Below are positions 21,036-30,880 of a stretch of 64,000 nt of DNA, piece by piece (position 1 is the first letter of the stretch; each line of letters opens with the position of its first letter). The notes under the pieces are model-generated. The model did not search any database, was not told the DNA's origin, and was given only the letters and a program-made list of their open reading frames with translations. Location: the NCBI RefSeq assembly GCF_947507565.1, contig NC_089181.1:1420536-1484535 (forward strand), read 5' to 3'. The position numbers and the translations under genes were made by a program. Source of the stretch: Oscarella lobularis. Lineage: Eukaryota; Porifera; Homoscleromorpha; Homosclerophorida; Oscarellidae.

Positions 21036-21868
21036 TGTAACTCCATCTCTCTCGCCACATTTTTCGTCCAACTTCGCTTGAACTCGCTTCCCAGATATGA
21101 GTCCGTCGTCGAAAACGGACTCCACGAAGCTTGTGGGATCGTACTGCAAGACATCGGGAGAAAATATTCGCGTCTCTCCATCTTCAGCCATGACAGCGTA
21201 TTTATCCCATCGGACGGTGGCGATCTCACTTCCCGGGTACGTGTGCGCCTTCACCAGTTGGAAGGCACACTCTTCGGTAGGTTCATCCAGGATTTGCATA
21301 AAGCTTTCTTCTCGCCCGGCCTCGTACAGGATGAGTATCCATGCCTTCTGTATGCCCTACATATATAATTTACATCACTATCTTAGCTTCGTTGCTCACT
21401 CGCCACTCGTACTTTCATCCCGTATTCGACAATGAACTCGTTGACAACGATTCCCTCGCCTCCTGTCTCTCCTCCCATCGTTAGCGTTGGGCTTTTCGAT
21501 AAAATAGTCGTGCAGACATCTCGGATGCAATTGTAGTGATTCTCGACGCCTTTCGGTGCAGCGGCGTCAACGTGCTCCGGCACAGCGCCACACGGTATCT
21601 CTGCCGCCCAGCAGTACAGCAGCTGCACAGTCGCTTCGAGTGGCAGTTTCGTTTTGCTGAAGAAAGACTTGTGTCGGATAGACAGCTTCTTGCGGCATCC
21701 GACTGCCGAGCACCGCCAAGTGTAGCCGTCTTTGAGGTCGGTGCGCTTGTTCCAATGCATTGCCTTGCCGCATACGCAGGTCGCCGACGAAAGCAGAAGG
21801 TTGTTCTCTTGAAGGAAGGCAATCGTTCTTTCTTTGCTCGCCGTTGCGTTTGCTATTGCTGAAAGCAT
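20952..21868 (-). CDS. Merlin transposase paralogue lacking the catalytic acidic residues, frame intact
   Basis: Two exons (21,413-21,868 and 20,952-21,356) join in phase 0 with donor GTACGA and acceptor TGTAG and give 286 residues with no stop or frameshift. The N-terminal zinc ribbon is kept (TCVCGKAMHW ... YTWRCSAVGC). So is the helical region LLYCWAAEIP. The intron sits at the same place as in the partner gene. The first catalytic position (partner VVQIDESLF) reads VVNEFIVEYG, and the second (partner HSDQWAAY) reads ATVRWDKYAV, so both Asp are gone; the Glu region is hardly alignable. The last 28 codons or so lie in the terminal repeat and use it in another frame than the partner. It may be a DNA-binding regulator or a heteromer partner; decay without stops by chance is the alternative. 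Confidence 0.75.
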
Positions 21869-21902
21869 CGTATACGCGACAATCAGTAGCCTTCAACTAC
21901 AA

Positions 21903-22163
21903 CGCACAAAAGTGTGCTTTCTCTTTTTATACTCTTCGACGGATGACTCCCGCCAAAACTTCGATCCGCTCGATCCTCTCTCTCATTGGTCGAGGCTTCG
22001 GACCCGCCCAGCTGTATTCTGGATCGTTCTATTCGAACGTGAACGGAATTATTGGGCGGGTCCGAAGTCGTCGACCAATGAGAGAGAGGATCGAGCGGAT
22101 CGAAGTTTTGGCGGGAGTAATCCGTGGAAGAGTATAAAAAGAGAAAGCACACTTTTGTGCTTG
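21903..22163. promoter_or_regulatory. Mirrored bidirectional promoter between the two Merlin genes
   Basis: The 300-bp gap between the two start codons is itself an inverted repeat of about 110-bp arms around a loop near 22,012-22,050. Each arm carries a TATA-like ttttatact (gtataaaa on the other side) about 40 bp before its own ATG, after ctttctc. Both genes therefore have the same promoter sequence, and equal expression is expected. Confidence 0.75.
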
Positions 22164-22179
22164 GGATTTGAAGGACGCC

Positions 22180-23148
22180 ATGCTTTCTACGATTGCTTTG
22201 GCAACGGCGAGCACCGACGCTACTATATCATTCCTGAAAGAGAAGAAGCTTCTGGCTTCACGTGCGACGTGCGTTTGCGGACAGGACATGAATTGGATTC
22301 GCCGATCAGACGTTTCAGACGGATGGCAGTGGCGGTGCACAAAATCGGACTGCCGAAGAAAGCAGTCAATTCGTTCCGGCTCATATTTTACAAAGTCCAG
22401 ACTGCCATTACCCATCCTCCTCCGCATCTTGTACTGCTGGGCAGCAGAAGTTCCTGTGACGCAACTGCATGCTCTAGTGAAAGAGCATCTCTCCGAGAAA
22501 ACTGCAGTACAGCACTACAGCTACGTTCGAGACGTATGCAGTGCTGTCCTGACAAGCAATCCAACAAAGCTAGGCGGCGCCGGAATCGTTGTGCAAATTG
22601 ACGAGTCCTTGTTTCGTCACGGAAGAAAAGTAAGTTTCTATGGCTGCAGCAAAGCCGTGATTCCTATCGTTTTCTTGTAGTATAACCGCGGGCGAGAACC
22701 ACGCGCAGAAAGATGGGTCTTCGGAATGTATTGCACTAATCTGCGCTTCGGCGTTATGCAGCTGGTCGACAGACGCGACGCGCAAACACTTCTGCCAATC
22801 ATAGCGGCGAACACTCACCCAGGAACCATCATTCACTCGGATCAGTGGGCCGCCTATAGACGTGTTTGTACGCTGCCCACTGTTCAGCAGCACGACACCG
22901 TAAATCACAGCCGTCATTTCGTGAATCCCCTAACGGGCGCACACACTCAAAGCATAGAAAGCTACTGGGCACGAGCAAAAGAAAAGCTTAAAAGAATGCA
23001 CGGCACTACCGAAGCGATGCTGCCAGCCCATCTGGACGAGTTCATGTGGCGGGAGAGAAACGCACGGGACGCAGATGGAAAAATGAACGGTGCGGCGGCG
23101 TTCGAGAGCATTCTCCGTCACATTGCGCAGCTGTACCCGCTGCCATAG
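22180..23148 (+). CDS. Merlin (ISXO2-like) transposase, intact
   Basis: Exons 22,180-22,629 and 22,681-23,148 join in phase 0 (AAA/GTAAGT ... TTGTAG/TAT) and give 305 residues. Visible parts are an N-terminal zinc ribbon (TCVCGQDMNW ... WQWRCTKSDCRRK), VQIDESLFRHGRK^YNRGRE (first Asp), WVFGMYC, HPGTIIHSDQWAAY (second Asp), DTVNHSRHFVNPLTGAHTQSIESYW (catalytic Glu) and a C-terminal LDEFMWRERNA. This is the normal IS1016/Merlin DDE architecture with all three acidic residues. The ATG at 22,180 is preferred over the upstream TTG because it aligns with the ATG of the left gene. The product would cut and paste the element and make 8-bp target duplications. Confidence 0.9.
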
Positions 23149-23684
23149 ACTGCGAGGACGCTGTAGTTAGTTAGCAGTGGGGAAGAGACCTCTCGTTTGT
23201 CGTTCTTTTTTGTCTCGATCCTCGCTGTGCCCTTCGAACATGCGCATAATAAAGCTTCGTGAACGCAGATAACGTGAGAAACGCGATAGGGCGATAACAG
23301 AACCCAGACGAAAAAATGCTCTAAAGACGACGTCCCGTATGAAAACCCCGTATTGGAACTGGCCCCGGGCCATCTCTAGCGAAATGCCCGGTTAGCCCCG
23401 TGTTCGACGCCGCATGGTGAAAGTCTATAAATGTTCTTTTGGCCCCGTCTGAGACGGGGCCAAACGATTCCCTATATAGAGCGAGCTGGCCCCGTCTTAG
23501 ACGGGGCCACAAGCTGCTCTATATAGAGCAATCTGGCCCCGTCTTAGACGGGGCCATGCGCTGCTCTATATAGAACGAGCTGGCCCCGTCGAAGGCGGGG
23601 CCAGCTGCATAGATGTGCGCAGATGGCCCCGGCGGGGCCAGGCCCCGTTTCTTGGCGCTCGGACCCGTACAGTACAATATTTCC
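23087..23684 (-). repeat. Right long terminal inverted repeat of the Merlin element
   Basis: This is the mirror of 20,431-21,035, starting within the last codons of the right-hand transposase gene and ending in GGAAATATTGT (read inward). Small differences (for example in the polythymidine part near 23,210) show that the arms are not artefactual copies. Confidence 0.9.
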
Positions 23685-23999
23685 CGTTTCCCTTCAGCTG
23701 TCAAAGAAGGCGATTTGGATTGCCTCTCACAGCAGTTTCGCAATTATCAAGTCTTGGATGAGTTTGACTTGCCTCCACCGGTCGACTCCACGGGTAATGC
23801 TCGGAGACTGGACGACGTTTGGCACGACATTTCCTTGCTGCTTGACCCTGCCATGCAAAGACGACGATTTGGAGTTCTGTGCAAATTTGCCGCGTTTTTA
23901 CTCCTGATTCCACACAGCAATGCCTTTTGTGAAGGATTGTTCACTATTGTCCGCAAGGTTTGCACAGACAGTCATTGTCACCACATTCTTCACAGCTGA
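23685..23999 (+). pseudogene. hAT-like transposase, 3' part
   Basis: Starting in the right copy of the target duplication, the frame continues the hAT protein (SAVKEGDLDCLSQQFRNYQV) and ends in the C-terminal dimerisation-type motif LLLIPHSNAFCEGLFTIVRKV. hAT proteins carry such a motif just before their end. A stop closes the frame at 23,999. Confidence 0.75.
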
Positions 24000-24426
24000 A
24001 ATGCCTCCTGTGCGTCAGGCTGTCACCAAGCTCGGTATAAAATACAGCCATCCCTTTCGGAATATGTGACAGGAAGGAGGCTCCCATAGAGAAAAAATAT
24101 CAAAATCACGCTTAATTGCCCTAGGCAGAAATATTTCTTAGGGGTTAGTTGCGTGAGCGACTCCCAAACGCACCTCAGAAAAGCAGCCAGTGGATTTTCT
24201 TCCCTCAATGAACAAGTGCACCTAATGGTAGAGGAAAGTGTAGTGAATAAGGTAGCGTCCATTGATATTCAGGAGGAGATGTTGCTTTCCGTCTTAGTCT
24301 AGGACGCAATTGCAATCGCACTGTCTTCCTGAAGGCCACTGCACGTACACAACCACAATGATCAAAGCATACATTTTCGTCCAGCCGCGGGAAACTGGAT
24401 CATCTTCACTCCACCTGTGGCCAGTT
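24000..24426. other. Non-coding, probably 3' flank of the hAT-like element
   Basis: Short open segments are present but none has a motif; no terminal repeat pairing with the 18.2-18.7 kb region could be proved. Confidence 0.4.
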
Positions 24427-24535
24427 GGTAGGTAGGTAGGTGGTAGGTAGGTAGGTAGGTAGGTAGGTAGGTAGGTAGGTAGGTAGGTAGGTAGGTAGGT
24501 AGGTAGGTAGGTAGGTAGGTAGGTAGTAGGTAGCG
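24427..24535. repeat. (GGTA)n microsatellite
   Basis: About 25 copies of ggta with two interruptions (ggtggtagg and ggtagtagg). Confidence 0.97.
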
Positions 24536-24611
24536 AAAACTGCACATTACAGTTATTTGATTTTGCTGCTTTATTTGTGCCACTCGCGATTTCTTTCGTT
24601 TTGTTTCTACA

Positions 24612-25109
24612 TCAATTGAATTGACAACAAGTGAAAAACCTTATGCAGTCCTTGAACAAATTGCAGTTGCCGTTAACCAAATTGCCATATATTTCGGATA
24701 GAGAAGGAAACCGCTTCCTAAATATTTCGCTTCTTCTTTGCTGCAGAATAGCAGAATAACTCAGTGGATCAAATCCGTACTGACGCGGTCTTGTTAATCG
24801 ACCTCCAAGAGTTTCGTAGGCGGCAACTGCTTCAGAGCATGTCGGGATAGCAACGTGAGGAAGTCTGCCCACGTGCAGACGCTGCTGCATCAGTTCAAGT
24901 GGCACTTCCTTTTGCGGTATACGATGATTGTTCCACGCTTCGATAAATACAGCTGCTCCGTGGCTTGCTAGCATCTTTGCTACGTAGGACACGACAAACT
25001 GATGTACTGGAGAATTGACCACGTCTATTTCTCCGGTGTCACTCATTTCGTTTAGGGCTAATTTAATGGGATAATTTATTCGCCCATTCACCTCCACCCA
25101 TATGCGTTC
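24612..25109 (-). pseudogene. Fragment of an animal integrase-core-domain protein
   Basis: The minus-strand frame reads NIERIWVEVNGRINYPIKL ... VAKMLASHGAAVFIEAWNNHRI ... RQYGFDPLSYSAIL. The RIER(L/I)W and AWNNHxI motifs characterise the C-terminal half of the integrase-like core found in many sponge, cnidarian and fish predicted proteins. The catalytic N-terminal half is missing: the frame is cut by the end of the retroelement at 25,110. The retroelement probably landed in or recombined with this gene. Confidence 0.6.
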
Positions 25110-25161
25110 GATATTTGGCGCCAATAAACATTCTTCTTTGGCTACCTGACATGGTGACAGG

Positions 25162-26283
25162 ATGGATCACTCGCGCGACTCCCGTCCGCTCGCTTTCACT
25201 CCGCGACCTCCCGCGTCGTCTCTGTCTCGCTCATCTATGCTTTCTACGCCGTCGCGCTCCAGCGACGACTCTCAACTGCCTTCGTCGACATCGTCGGCGT
25301 CGCCATCTTTCCGTCTCGCCGCGACTTCGCCGCACGTCCTGGTGCAGCCAACGAGCGTCCCTCCGCCGGCTCCGTTCAAAGTGCGCGGCACCGATACTCT
25401 CGAAGACGCCTGGCGGACATGGCGTCAAGCGTGGGACGCGTACTCGATAGTTACGCGTCTGTCGGAGGAATCGTCCGAGTATCGGGTCGCCATGCTCCTG
25501 AGCGTTATCGGTCCGTTCGGCGTCCGCATGTTCAACGGTTTGCCCTTCGACTCGGACGCGGCCAAGAAATCGATCGATCGTGTTCTGGCCCTCTTCGCGG
25601 CCAAATGCGTTGGCGAAACCAACGTCATCTACGAGCGCTATCTATTTTTGGATCGTCGCCAGGGCGCTTCTGAAGATTTTGAGGAGTATCTTACGGATCT
25701 AAAGGCCATCGTGCGTCGCTGCGATTACGGCTCTATGGAAGATGCCCTCCTTCGCGATCGCATCGTTCACGGCATCGTGCGCGAATCCGTGCGAAAGCGG
25801 CTGCAGTCAAAGAAGGATCTCACGCTCGAGAAGTGCGTCGCACTCTGCCGTGCCGACGCGAAGACCACAAGCCAAGCGCAGACGATGCGCCGAGTTTCGA
25901 ATCCGAAGCAGACAGTAGACGACGAGCTTCATGTCGTGCGCTCATCGTCTCTCGGCGCCGCGACGCGCAGCACACCGGCTGGGAATGCTCCCAAGAACGC
26001 CCCTTCGGCGAGAAAGAATGAAACTGATAACGCCCCTCGCGACACTACGTCTCGACCGCGACGCATCGACTGCCACTACTGTGGTCTAAACCATATCTAT
26101 GGACGCAAGCACTGTTCGGCGGTCGGTAACAAATGCTCTAGCTGCGGCGGGGTCGATCATTTTCCTCGCGTGTGTCGGAAGCGCCTCGGCCGACGCGATC
26201 AGGTTCAGCAGATCGAAGAGGCCGATGAGGACGACGAGGTCGTACGACGTCGAAGAGCAACTACTCGTCATTACGGATCCTGA
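25162..26283 (+). CDS. Gag polyprotein of the Ty3/Gypsy-type element
   Basis: A 373-codon open frame starts 10 bp after the primer-binding-like site. The N-terminal 75 residues are Ser/Pro-rich. The middle (WRTWRQAWDAYSI ... YLTDLKAIVRRCDYG ... LRDRIVHGIVRE) is the helical capsid-like part of retrotransposon Gag. Two Cys/His knuckles lie near the C-terminus (CHYCGLNHIYGRKHC and CSSCGGVDHFPRVC), followed by an acidic stretch (EEADEDDEVV). The frame is uninterrupted. The pol frame overlaps its end in another register, so pol expression would need frameshifting. Confidence 0.85.
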   Translation: MDHSRDSRPLAFTPRPPASSLSRSSMLSTPSRSSDDSQLPSSTSSASPSFRLAATSPHVLVQPTSVPPPAPFKVRGTDTLEDAWRTWRQAWDAYSIVTRLSEESSEYRVAMLLSVIGPFGVRMFNGLPFDSDAAKKSIDRVLALFAAKCVGETNVIYERYLFLDRRQGASEDFEEYLTDLKAIVRRCDYGSMEDALLRDRIVHGIVRESVRKRLQSKKDLTLEKCVALCRADAKTTSQAQTMRRVSNPKQTVDDELHVVRSSSLGAATRSTPAGNAPKNAPSARKNETDNAPRDTTSRPRRIDCHYCGLNHIYGRKHCSAVGNKCSSCGGVDHFPRVCRKRLGRRDQVQQIEEADEDDEVVRRRRATTRHYGS

Positions 26284-29200
26284 ACAAGATTCGCTTCACG
26301 CGCTCGGCGACGATACGGCCTCATCCGCGTTTCCGAAGAAGTTGATAGCAACTGTGGATGTCAACGGACAGAGCGTGCGCTTCCAGCTCGATTCCGGCGC
26401 CAACTGTGACATCATTCGGGAATGCGATCTCCCACCGGATACGCCTGTCACGACGACAACACGCACTCTTCTTCTCTACGACCGCTCCAAAGTGGCACCT
26501 GTGGGGGAATGCAGCCTTCGCGTGCGCCGTCCGCATACGCCTACATGGTTTCGTGGCAGTTTTCTCGTTGTCCGCGACGCTCCGCTGTCAATCTTGGGCT
26601 CTTCCTCGTCCCAGCGACTCGGCTATATTGAAGTGCGCCGCGAATTTTTGTATCACGCCGACGCTACCACGCGGGACGATTCGGCGGACTCTCTGTCTAA
26701 GAACATTCTTCTCGATCGTTTTCCTGCAGTTTTTGCCGACGCTATCGGAGCGTTTCCGGGCGTCCAACATCTGGATATCGACACGTCGGTGACCCCAACC
26801 CAAATTCCTACTCGTCGCATCCCCGTTGCAATTAAGCAGCCGCTACAAGACGAGCTCGCGCGGTTGGAGGCACAAGGCGTTGTCTCGCGCGTTACCGATC
26901 CCACTCCTTGGGTGTCTGCGTGCCTTACGGTTCCGAAATCTAATGGGCGACTTCGGGTCTGCCTCGACCCCAAGCCTTTGAATCGCGCTCTGCGTCTGAG
27001 TCACTATCACATGCCCACTCTCGATGATGTTCTCTCCGAACTAGCTCACGCTAAAGTGTTTTCGATAGCCGACGTTCGAAATGGGTTTTGGCATGTTGTG
27101 TTCGACGCTGTCTCGCGGCTTCTCACAACGTTTGGCACCCCGTTCGGCCGATTCTGCTGGAACCGTCTTCCGTTTGGAATCACAAATCTTTCAACGACGG
27201 CTCACCGAATGTCTGGAAGGTTTAGACGGAGTTTATGTTGTGGCAGACGACGTCCTGATTGTCGGCAAAGGGGACGATCAATAATGCCGTTGCCACTAAA
27301 GATCACGACAACAAGCTCTGCGCTTTTCTGGACCGATGTGTCGCACGCGGTATCAAGCTTAATCTGGACAAGCTCCAGCTCCGCGTCTCTTCGGTCGCCT
27401 ACCTGGGAAATCGCCTGACGCCCGCTGGGTTGGAGCCTCATCCGCACAAAGTCGCCGCAATTCAGAAAATGCTTCCGCCTGCCGATGTTTCGGCCGTGCG
27501 CCGCGTGCTCGGCGTTGTCAACTACCTCTCACGTTTCGTTCTACATCTCGCTGATCTGTGCGCTCCTCTCCGTCGCCTCACTCACCACGACACGCCGTGG
27601 CAGTGGACGGAGTTGGAAGAAGCAAGTTTTCAACGCATTAAAGACGCTATCTCGTCGCAACCGGTTCTGCGATTTTACGATCCCAAACAGCCACTTTCTC
27701 CGCAATGCGATGCCTCGGACACGGGTCTCGGCGCGGCGATTCTCCAGAATGGCCAACCAATCGCCTACGCTAGCGCTGCGATGACACAACCGCAGCAGGC
27801 CTACGCGCAGATCGAAAAGGAACTATTGGCGATTGTGTTCGGTCTCGAACATTTTTATCAGTACACGTACGGTCGAGTGGTGCACATTCAGTCCGAACAC
27901 AAGCCACTGGAAACAATTGTCCGAAAGCCCCTTCACAACGCGCCGCGTCGTCTACAACGTCTTCTTCTTCATCTGCTCAGCTATGACACTCATGTGGAGT
28001 ATCGCAAGGGTTCCGAGCTACACCTGGCGGACACTCTCGCGCGCTCTCCTTCGGGACCCTTCCACGCTTCAATCGGTTCACCTCCTCACGGATCTCTCGG
28101 CGGATCATCACGCCGACGACATATCTAGTCCGGTTCTAGCCGAAATCCGTGACTGCACCCAAGCTGACGCTTCGATGCAAGTTCTCATCAGCATTATTCG
28201 CTCGGGGTGGCCAACTTCCAAGGCGGCCGTTCCTGATCCGGCAAAGCCCTACTACTCCGTCCATGCGCAACTCACCGTTTACGACGGGATAATTTACTAC
28301 GGCGAACGCGTTCTGATTCCGCCGGTGCTTCGCCCTTCAATTATTCGGCGACTACACAAGTCTCACATTGGCGTCAATGCGTGCATTCGCCGGGCGTCGG
28401 ATGTTCTTTACTGGCCGGGATTTACCTCGCAGCTGCGGGATGTGCTGACTGCGTGCGACATTTGTCGTTCCTTTGACGTCCGCCAGCAAAAAGAATCCCT
28501 GCACTCTCACTCAGTTCCAACCCGGCCTTGGATGAAGGTTGGGGCCGACCTCTTTCATTTCGATGGCGACGAATATCTCCTCCTGGTGGATTACTACAGC
28601 AACTACGTTCTCGTTTGCCCTCTTGCCGAAACGCACTCTCATGACGTCATCGCTGTGCTAGAAGAGCAATTTTCTCAATATGGCATCCCAGACGTTCTCT
28701 TCACCGACAACGGACCGCAATTCTCTTCCCATCGGTTTCGCGAATTTGCCAGGGACTGGTTTTTTCTTCACGTCACCAGCAGCCCGGGATACCCTCAATC
28801 AAATGGGAAATCTGAGAACGCCGTCCGCACAGTGAAGCGCCAATGGCGCAAGGCTCTAGCCGACGGTCAGAACAAGTGGCTAGCGCTGCTTGCGTGGCGT
28901 AACTCTCCTACCGAGGGTATGACCGTGAGCCCCTCCCAGCGTTTTCTCTCACGTCGTACGCGTACTCTGCTGCCGACGGCACATTCTCTTCTGGCCCCTT
29001 CGGTTTCACCTTCGACTCAAGCCGCTGTCGCCGAGGCAAAAGCTAAACAGGCCTACTACTACAACCGCCAGGCACAAGATCTTCCTCCCCTGCAGTTAAA
29101 TGACGCTGTCCGCATTCAGCCGCCGACGACGTCCGCTCCATGGGGCTATGGCACGGTTGTGGCAATACTTCCTCAACGCTCCTACGTGGGGGTGGAGACG

Positions 29201-29458
29201 CCGGATGGCTCTCATCTCCGACGGAACCGTCGCCATCTGCGACGCAACCGTCGCCATCGGCGACGCACCCGTCAGTCGTCAGTTTCTCTCTCGTCGTCAT
29301 CTTCTCTCCCACAGCCTTCCTCTCGTCGATCTTCGTCTCCGGAACCCGTTCCTTCTCCTCGGTCTACTCCGTCTCCTCCGCCCGGGCCACAGTCTCGGCC
29401 GAAGCGCAATCGTCGCCCCCCGAGCTACTTGCAGGATTTTGTTGTTCAGTACCCGTGA
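26284..29458 (+). pseudogene. Pol of the Ty3/Gypsy-type element (PR-RT-RH-IN), three frame breaks
   Basis: Protease (FQLDSGANCDII, about 26,388), reverse transcriptase (RVCLDPKPLNRAL, FSIADVRNGFW, then YVVADDVLIVG with the catalytic DD at about 27,245), RNase H (QCDASDTGLGAAI, HIQSEHKPLE, LADTLAR) and integrase are visible. The integrase has an HHCC zinc region at about 28,350-28,465, FTDNGPQF at about 28,697, and the Glu in PQSNGKSENAV. Frame changes lie near 27,185 (with a small deletion after LPFGI), near 27,280 and near 28,040. The final frame runs open to 29,458 and ends in a Ser/Pro-rich, basic tail. It cannot make a full Pol, so this copy is dead. Confidence 0.85.
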
Positions 29459-29531
29459 TGTTTGTGTGGTGTCCTGTTCTCGCCTACGTTGTGTTGAGTT
29501 TTGTTGCGTGATTTTTTTTTAGGAGGGGAGA

Positions 29532-29600
29532 TGTGACGGTATAGGGTACTAAGTAGTTGATATTTGGCGCCAATAAACATTCTTCTTTGGCTACCTTACA
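29532..29600 (+). repeat. 3' LTR-like terminal repeat (69 bp)
   Basis: The unit runs TGTGACGG ... TTACA and carries an AATAAA at about 29,573. The purine-rich tract immediately before it is suitable as a plus-strand primer. The 5' counterpart is partial (25,110-25,151). Confidence 0.65.
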
Positions 29601-30480
29601 ACGATGATGATCCTACCAGGGATACTAGACAATAGGGATAAGAAACGCACGCATGGTAGTGTACATTGTGACGCATGATGCGTGACACGGCCACGCCCCC
29701 TCACCAGCTTGTTACCTCTGTCAAATAATTATCGATATCTCCAAATCTGAAAGCTGCAGAGCCTTCTAATTTATTGGCAAGGTTTGGAACTGACTACGAA
29801 TTAATTTCCCTTTGTCGTTTTTATCAAACGAGGTTGCTTACGACGATTTTGGCCCGTTTCTCTTCAGCGAGCGACTTTGTGCAATTGTTATGATTGTTTG
29901 AAAGGATTTCAGATCTCCAAAGTCTATTCGAATATTAGACTATAAACGTCAAAGTGCAACTGTCTTGCCCAAGATCGTCTGTCATTCATAATCACCAGAT
30001 TAAAGGCAATTTTGCAATTTGCCAATAGAGGTGCTTAGCAGAAAATCGTCTCGATTTTGACGGTTAGAAACCAGTAATGATTTTGGGCAATACAGTTGCA
30101 CTTTGAGGTATATTGTCAACAATTTGAATGAACTTTGGGGTTCTGAGAACCTTTAGAACGATCGTAACAATTGCACAAAGTCACGGTGATGGGGTGCTGT
30201 AAGGAAACGGGTCGAAATCGTCTATAGGACATCATCGTTTTGGTTAAAACGACATTCGTTTATCTGGGTTACACAGCTAGAGACACTGCCGTATGCAGTT
30301 CCACTGATTTACATGTCAGTGGACGAGGAATGGTCAGGTGCAATTCCTGAGCGTTCGAACGGTGGCGTCTAGTGACCCAACCCTCGGTCTCGCAAAAAAC
30401 TGCTTTTCGTACAATACATTTATTTTGATAAATATACTTAACACTTAATTATTTTAGAAAACTGTTAAATATCTTCTTTT
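29601..30480. other. Non-coding, mostly a foldback element
   Basis: No coding exon is visible. The main content is the inverted repeat annotated at 29,842-30,223. Confidence 0.5.
29842..30223. mobile_element. Foldback (MITE-like) inverted repeat, diverged
   Basis: The left sequence gacgattttggcccgtttct is matched in inverted orientation by gaaacgggtcgaaatcgtct at the right end. Internal words mirror each other too (actttgtgcaattgtta with taacaattgcacaaagt; aaagtgcaactgt with acagttgcacttt). The arms are about 170-180 bp with many differences, so the element is old. No coding capacity. Confidence 0.7.
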
Positions 30481-30616
30481 TTCCCGCAGACATTGACGAC
30501 GACGTCAGCGACACGATGCTGATAGGACCGGCTCGTGGTCGCGTACGCGCCGCTCGAAAATTCTCTGTAAAGAGGAATTACGTCCATCTAATCAATTTAG
30601 TGACACGAGTGAGCTT

Positions 30617-30880
30617 TTACCCTTCCGCCGTTAGCTTCCCGTTTCTCAGAAATGGTCCCAGCTTGGCGGCGTCCTCTTTTGCCAGATGCCCGGCCATCTT
30701 TCGATGGCCGCGGCACATCGCGAAGACGTAGACGGCGTTTCGGTCGTGCTGGTTGTGGTGGTCCCATTCCAGCACGACGGGGACCTTTCTGGCGACTTTG
30801 TCGGCCCCGGCGTACAGCTTAACAGCTTTCACGACGGAACAAAAAATGTATTCGAAATTTTTAGGGGCAGCGCGCTTATG
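30617..30880 (-). CDS. HIRAN-domain-like exon or fragment
   Basis: The minus-strand frame reads VVLEWDHHNQHDRNAVYVF, MAGHLAKEDAAKLGPFLRNGKL. The pattern (D-x-NAVxV, then GHLxxExAxxLxxFLxxG) is that of HIRAN domains, which bind DNA ends or associate with helicases and are often found alone in sponge and cnidarian gene models. The frame continues upstream to about 31,200 without a clear domain. It stops at 30,617 next to a possible donor (GGAAGG/GTAAAAG), so it may be an exon of a longer gene. No partner domain is visible. Confidence 0.45.
   Translation of the reverse strand, partial: HKRAAPKNFEYIFCSVVKAVKLYAGADKVARKVPVVLEWDHHNQHDRNAVYVFAMCRGHRKMAGHLAKEDAAKLGPFLRNGKLTAEG

Larger units (their letters stand above)
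20431..23684. mobile_element. Palindromic Merlin DNA transposon with two divergent transposase genes
   Basis: The ends are inverted (GGAAATATTGT inward from both sides) and the duplicated 8-bp target CGTTTCCC flanks them. Three parts are mirror images: about 600 bp at each terminus, and about 110 bp on each side of the centre (near 22,030). Between them lie two head-to-head, spliced ISXO2-like genes that are homologous but strongly diverged. The element interrupts the hAT-like gene; removing it with one target copy restores an open hAT frame. The nearly identical outer and central arms next to diverged coding parts are unusual for Merlin, which normally has short terminal repeats and one gene. 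Confidence 0.9.
25110..29600 (+). mobile_element. Ty3/Gypsy-type LTR retrotransposon with very short terminal repeats, degenerate
   Basis: A direct repeat (gatatttggcgccaataaac onward, about 42 bp) occurs at 25,110-25,151 and at 29,559-29,600. The right copy is part of a 69-bp unit, TGTGACGG ... TTACA (29,532-29,600), that follows a purine tract (aggaggggaga) and starts TG and ends CA as an LTR should. The left copy lacks the first 27 bp or so. A primer-binding-like TGGTGACAG follows the left copy directly. Gag, protease, reverse transcriptase, RNase H and integrase are all present in the normal Ty3 order. Confidence 0.8.

Noticed and set aside
21834-22601. 255-codon plus-strand frame spanning the centre of the Merlin element
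   Set aside because: It runs through the mirrored promoter and reads the transposase gene in a wrong frame.
24427-24535. Telomere-like or CRISPR-like array
   Set aside because: It is a plain GGTA microsatellite with no spacers and no telomeric unit.
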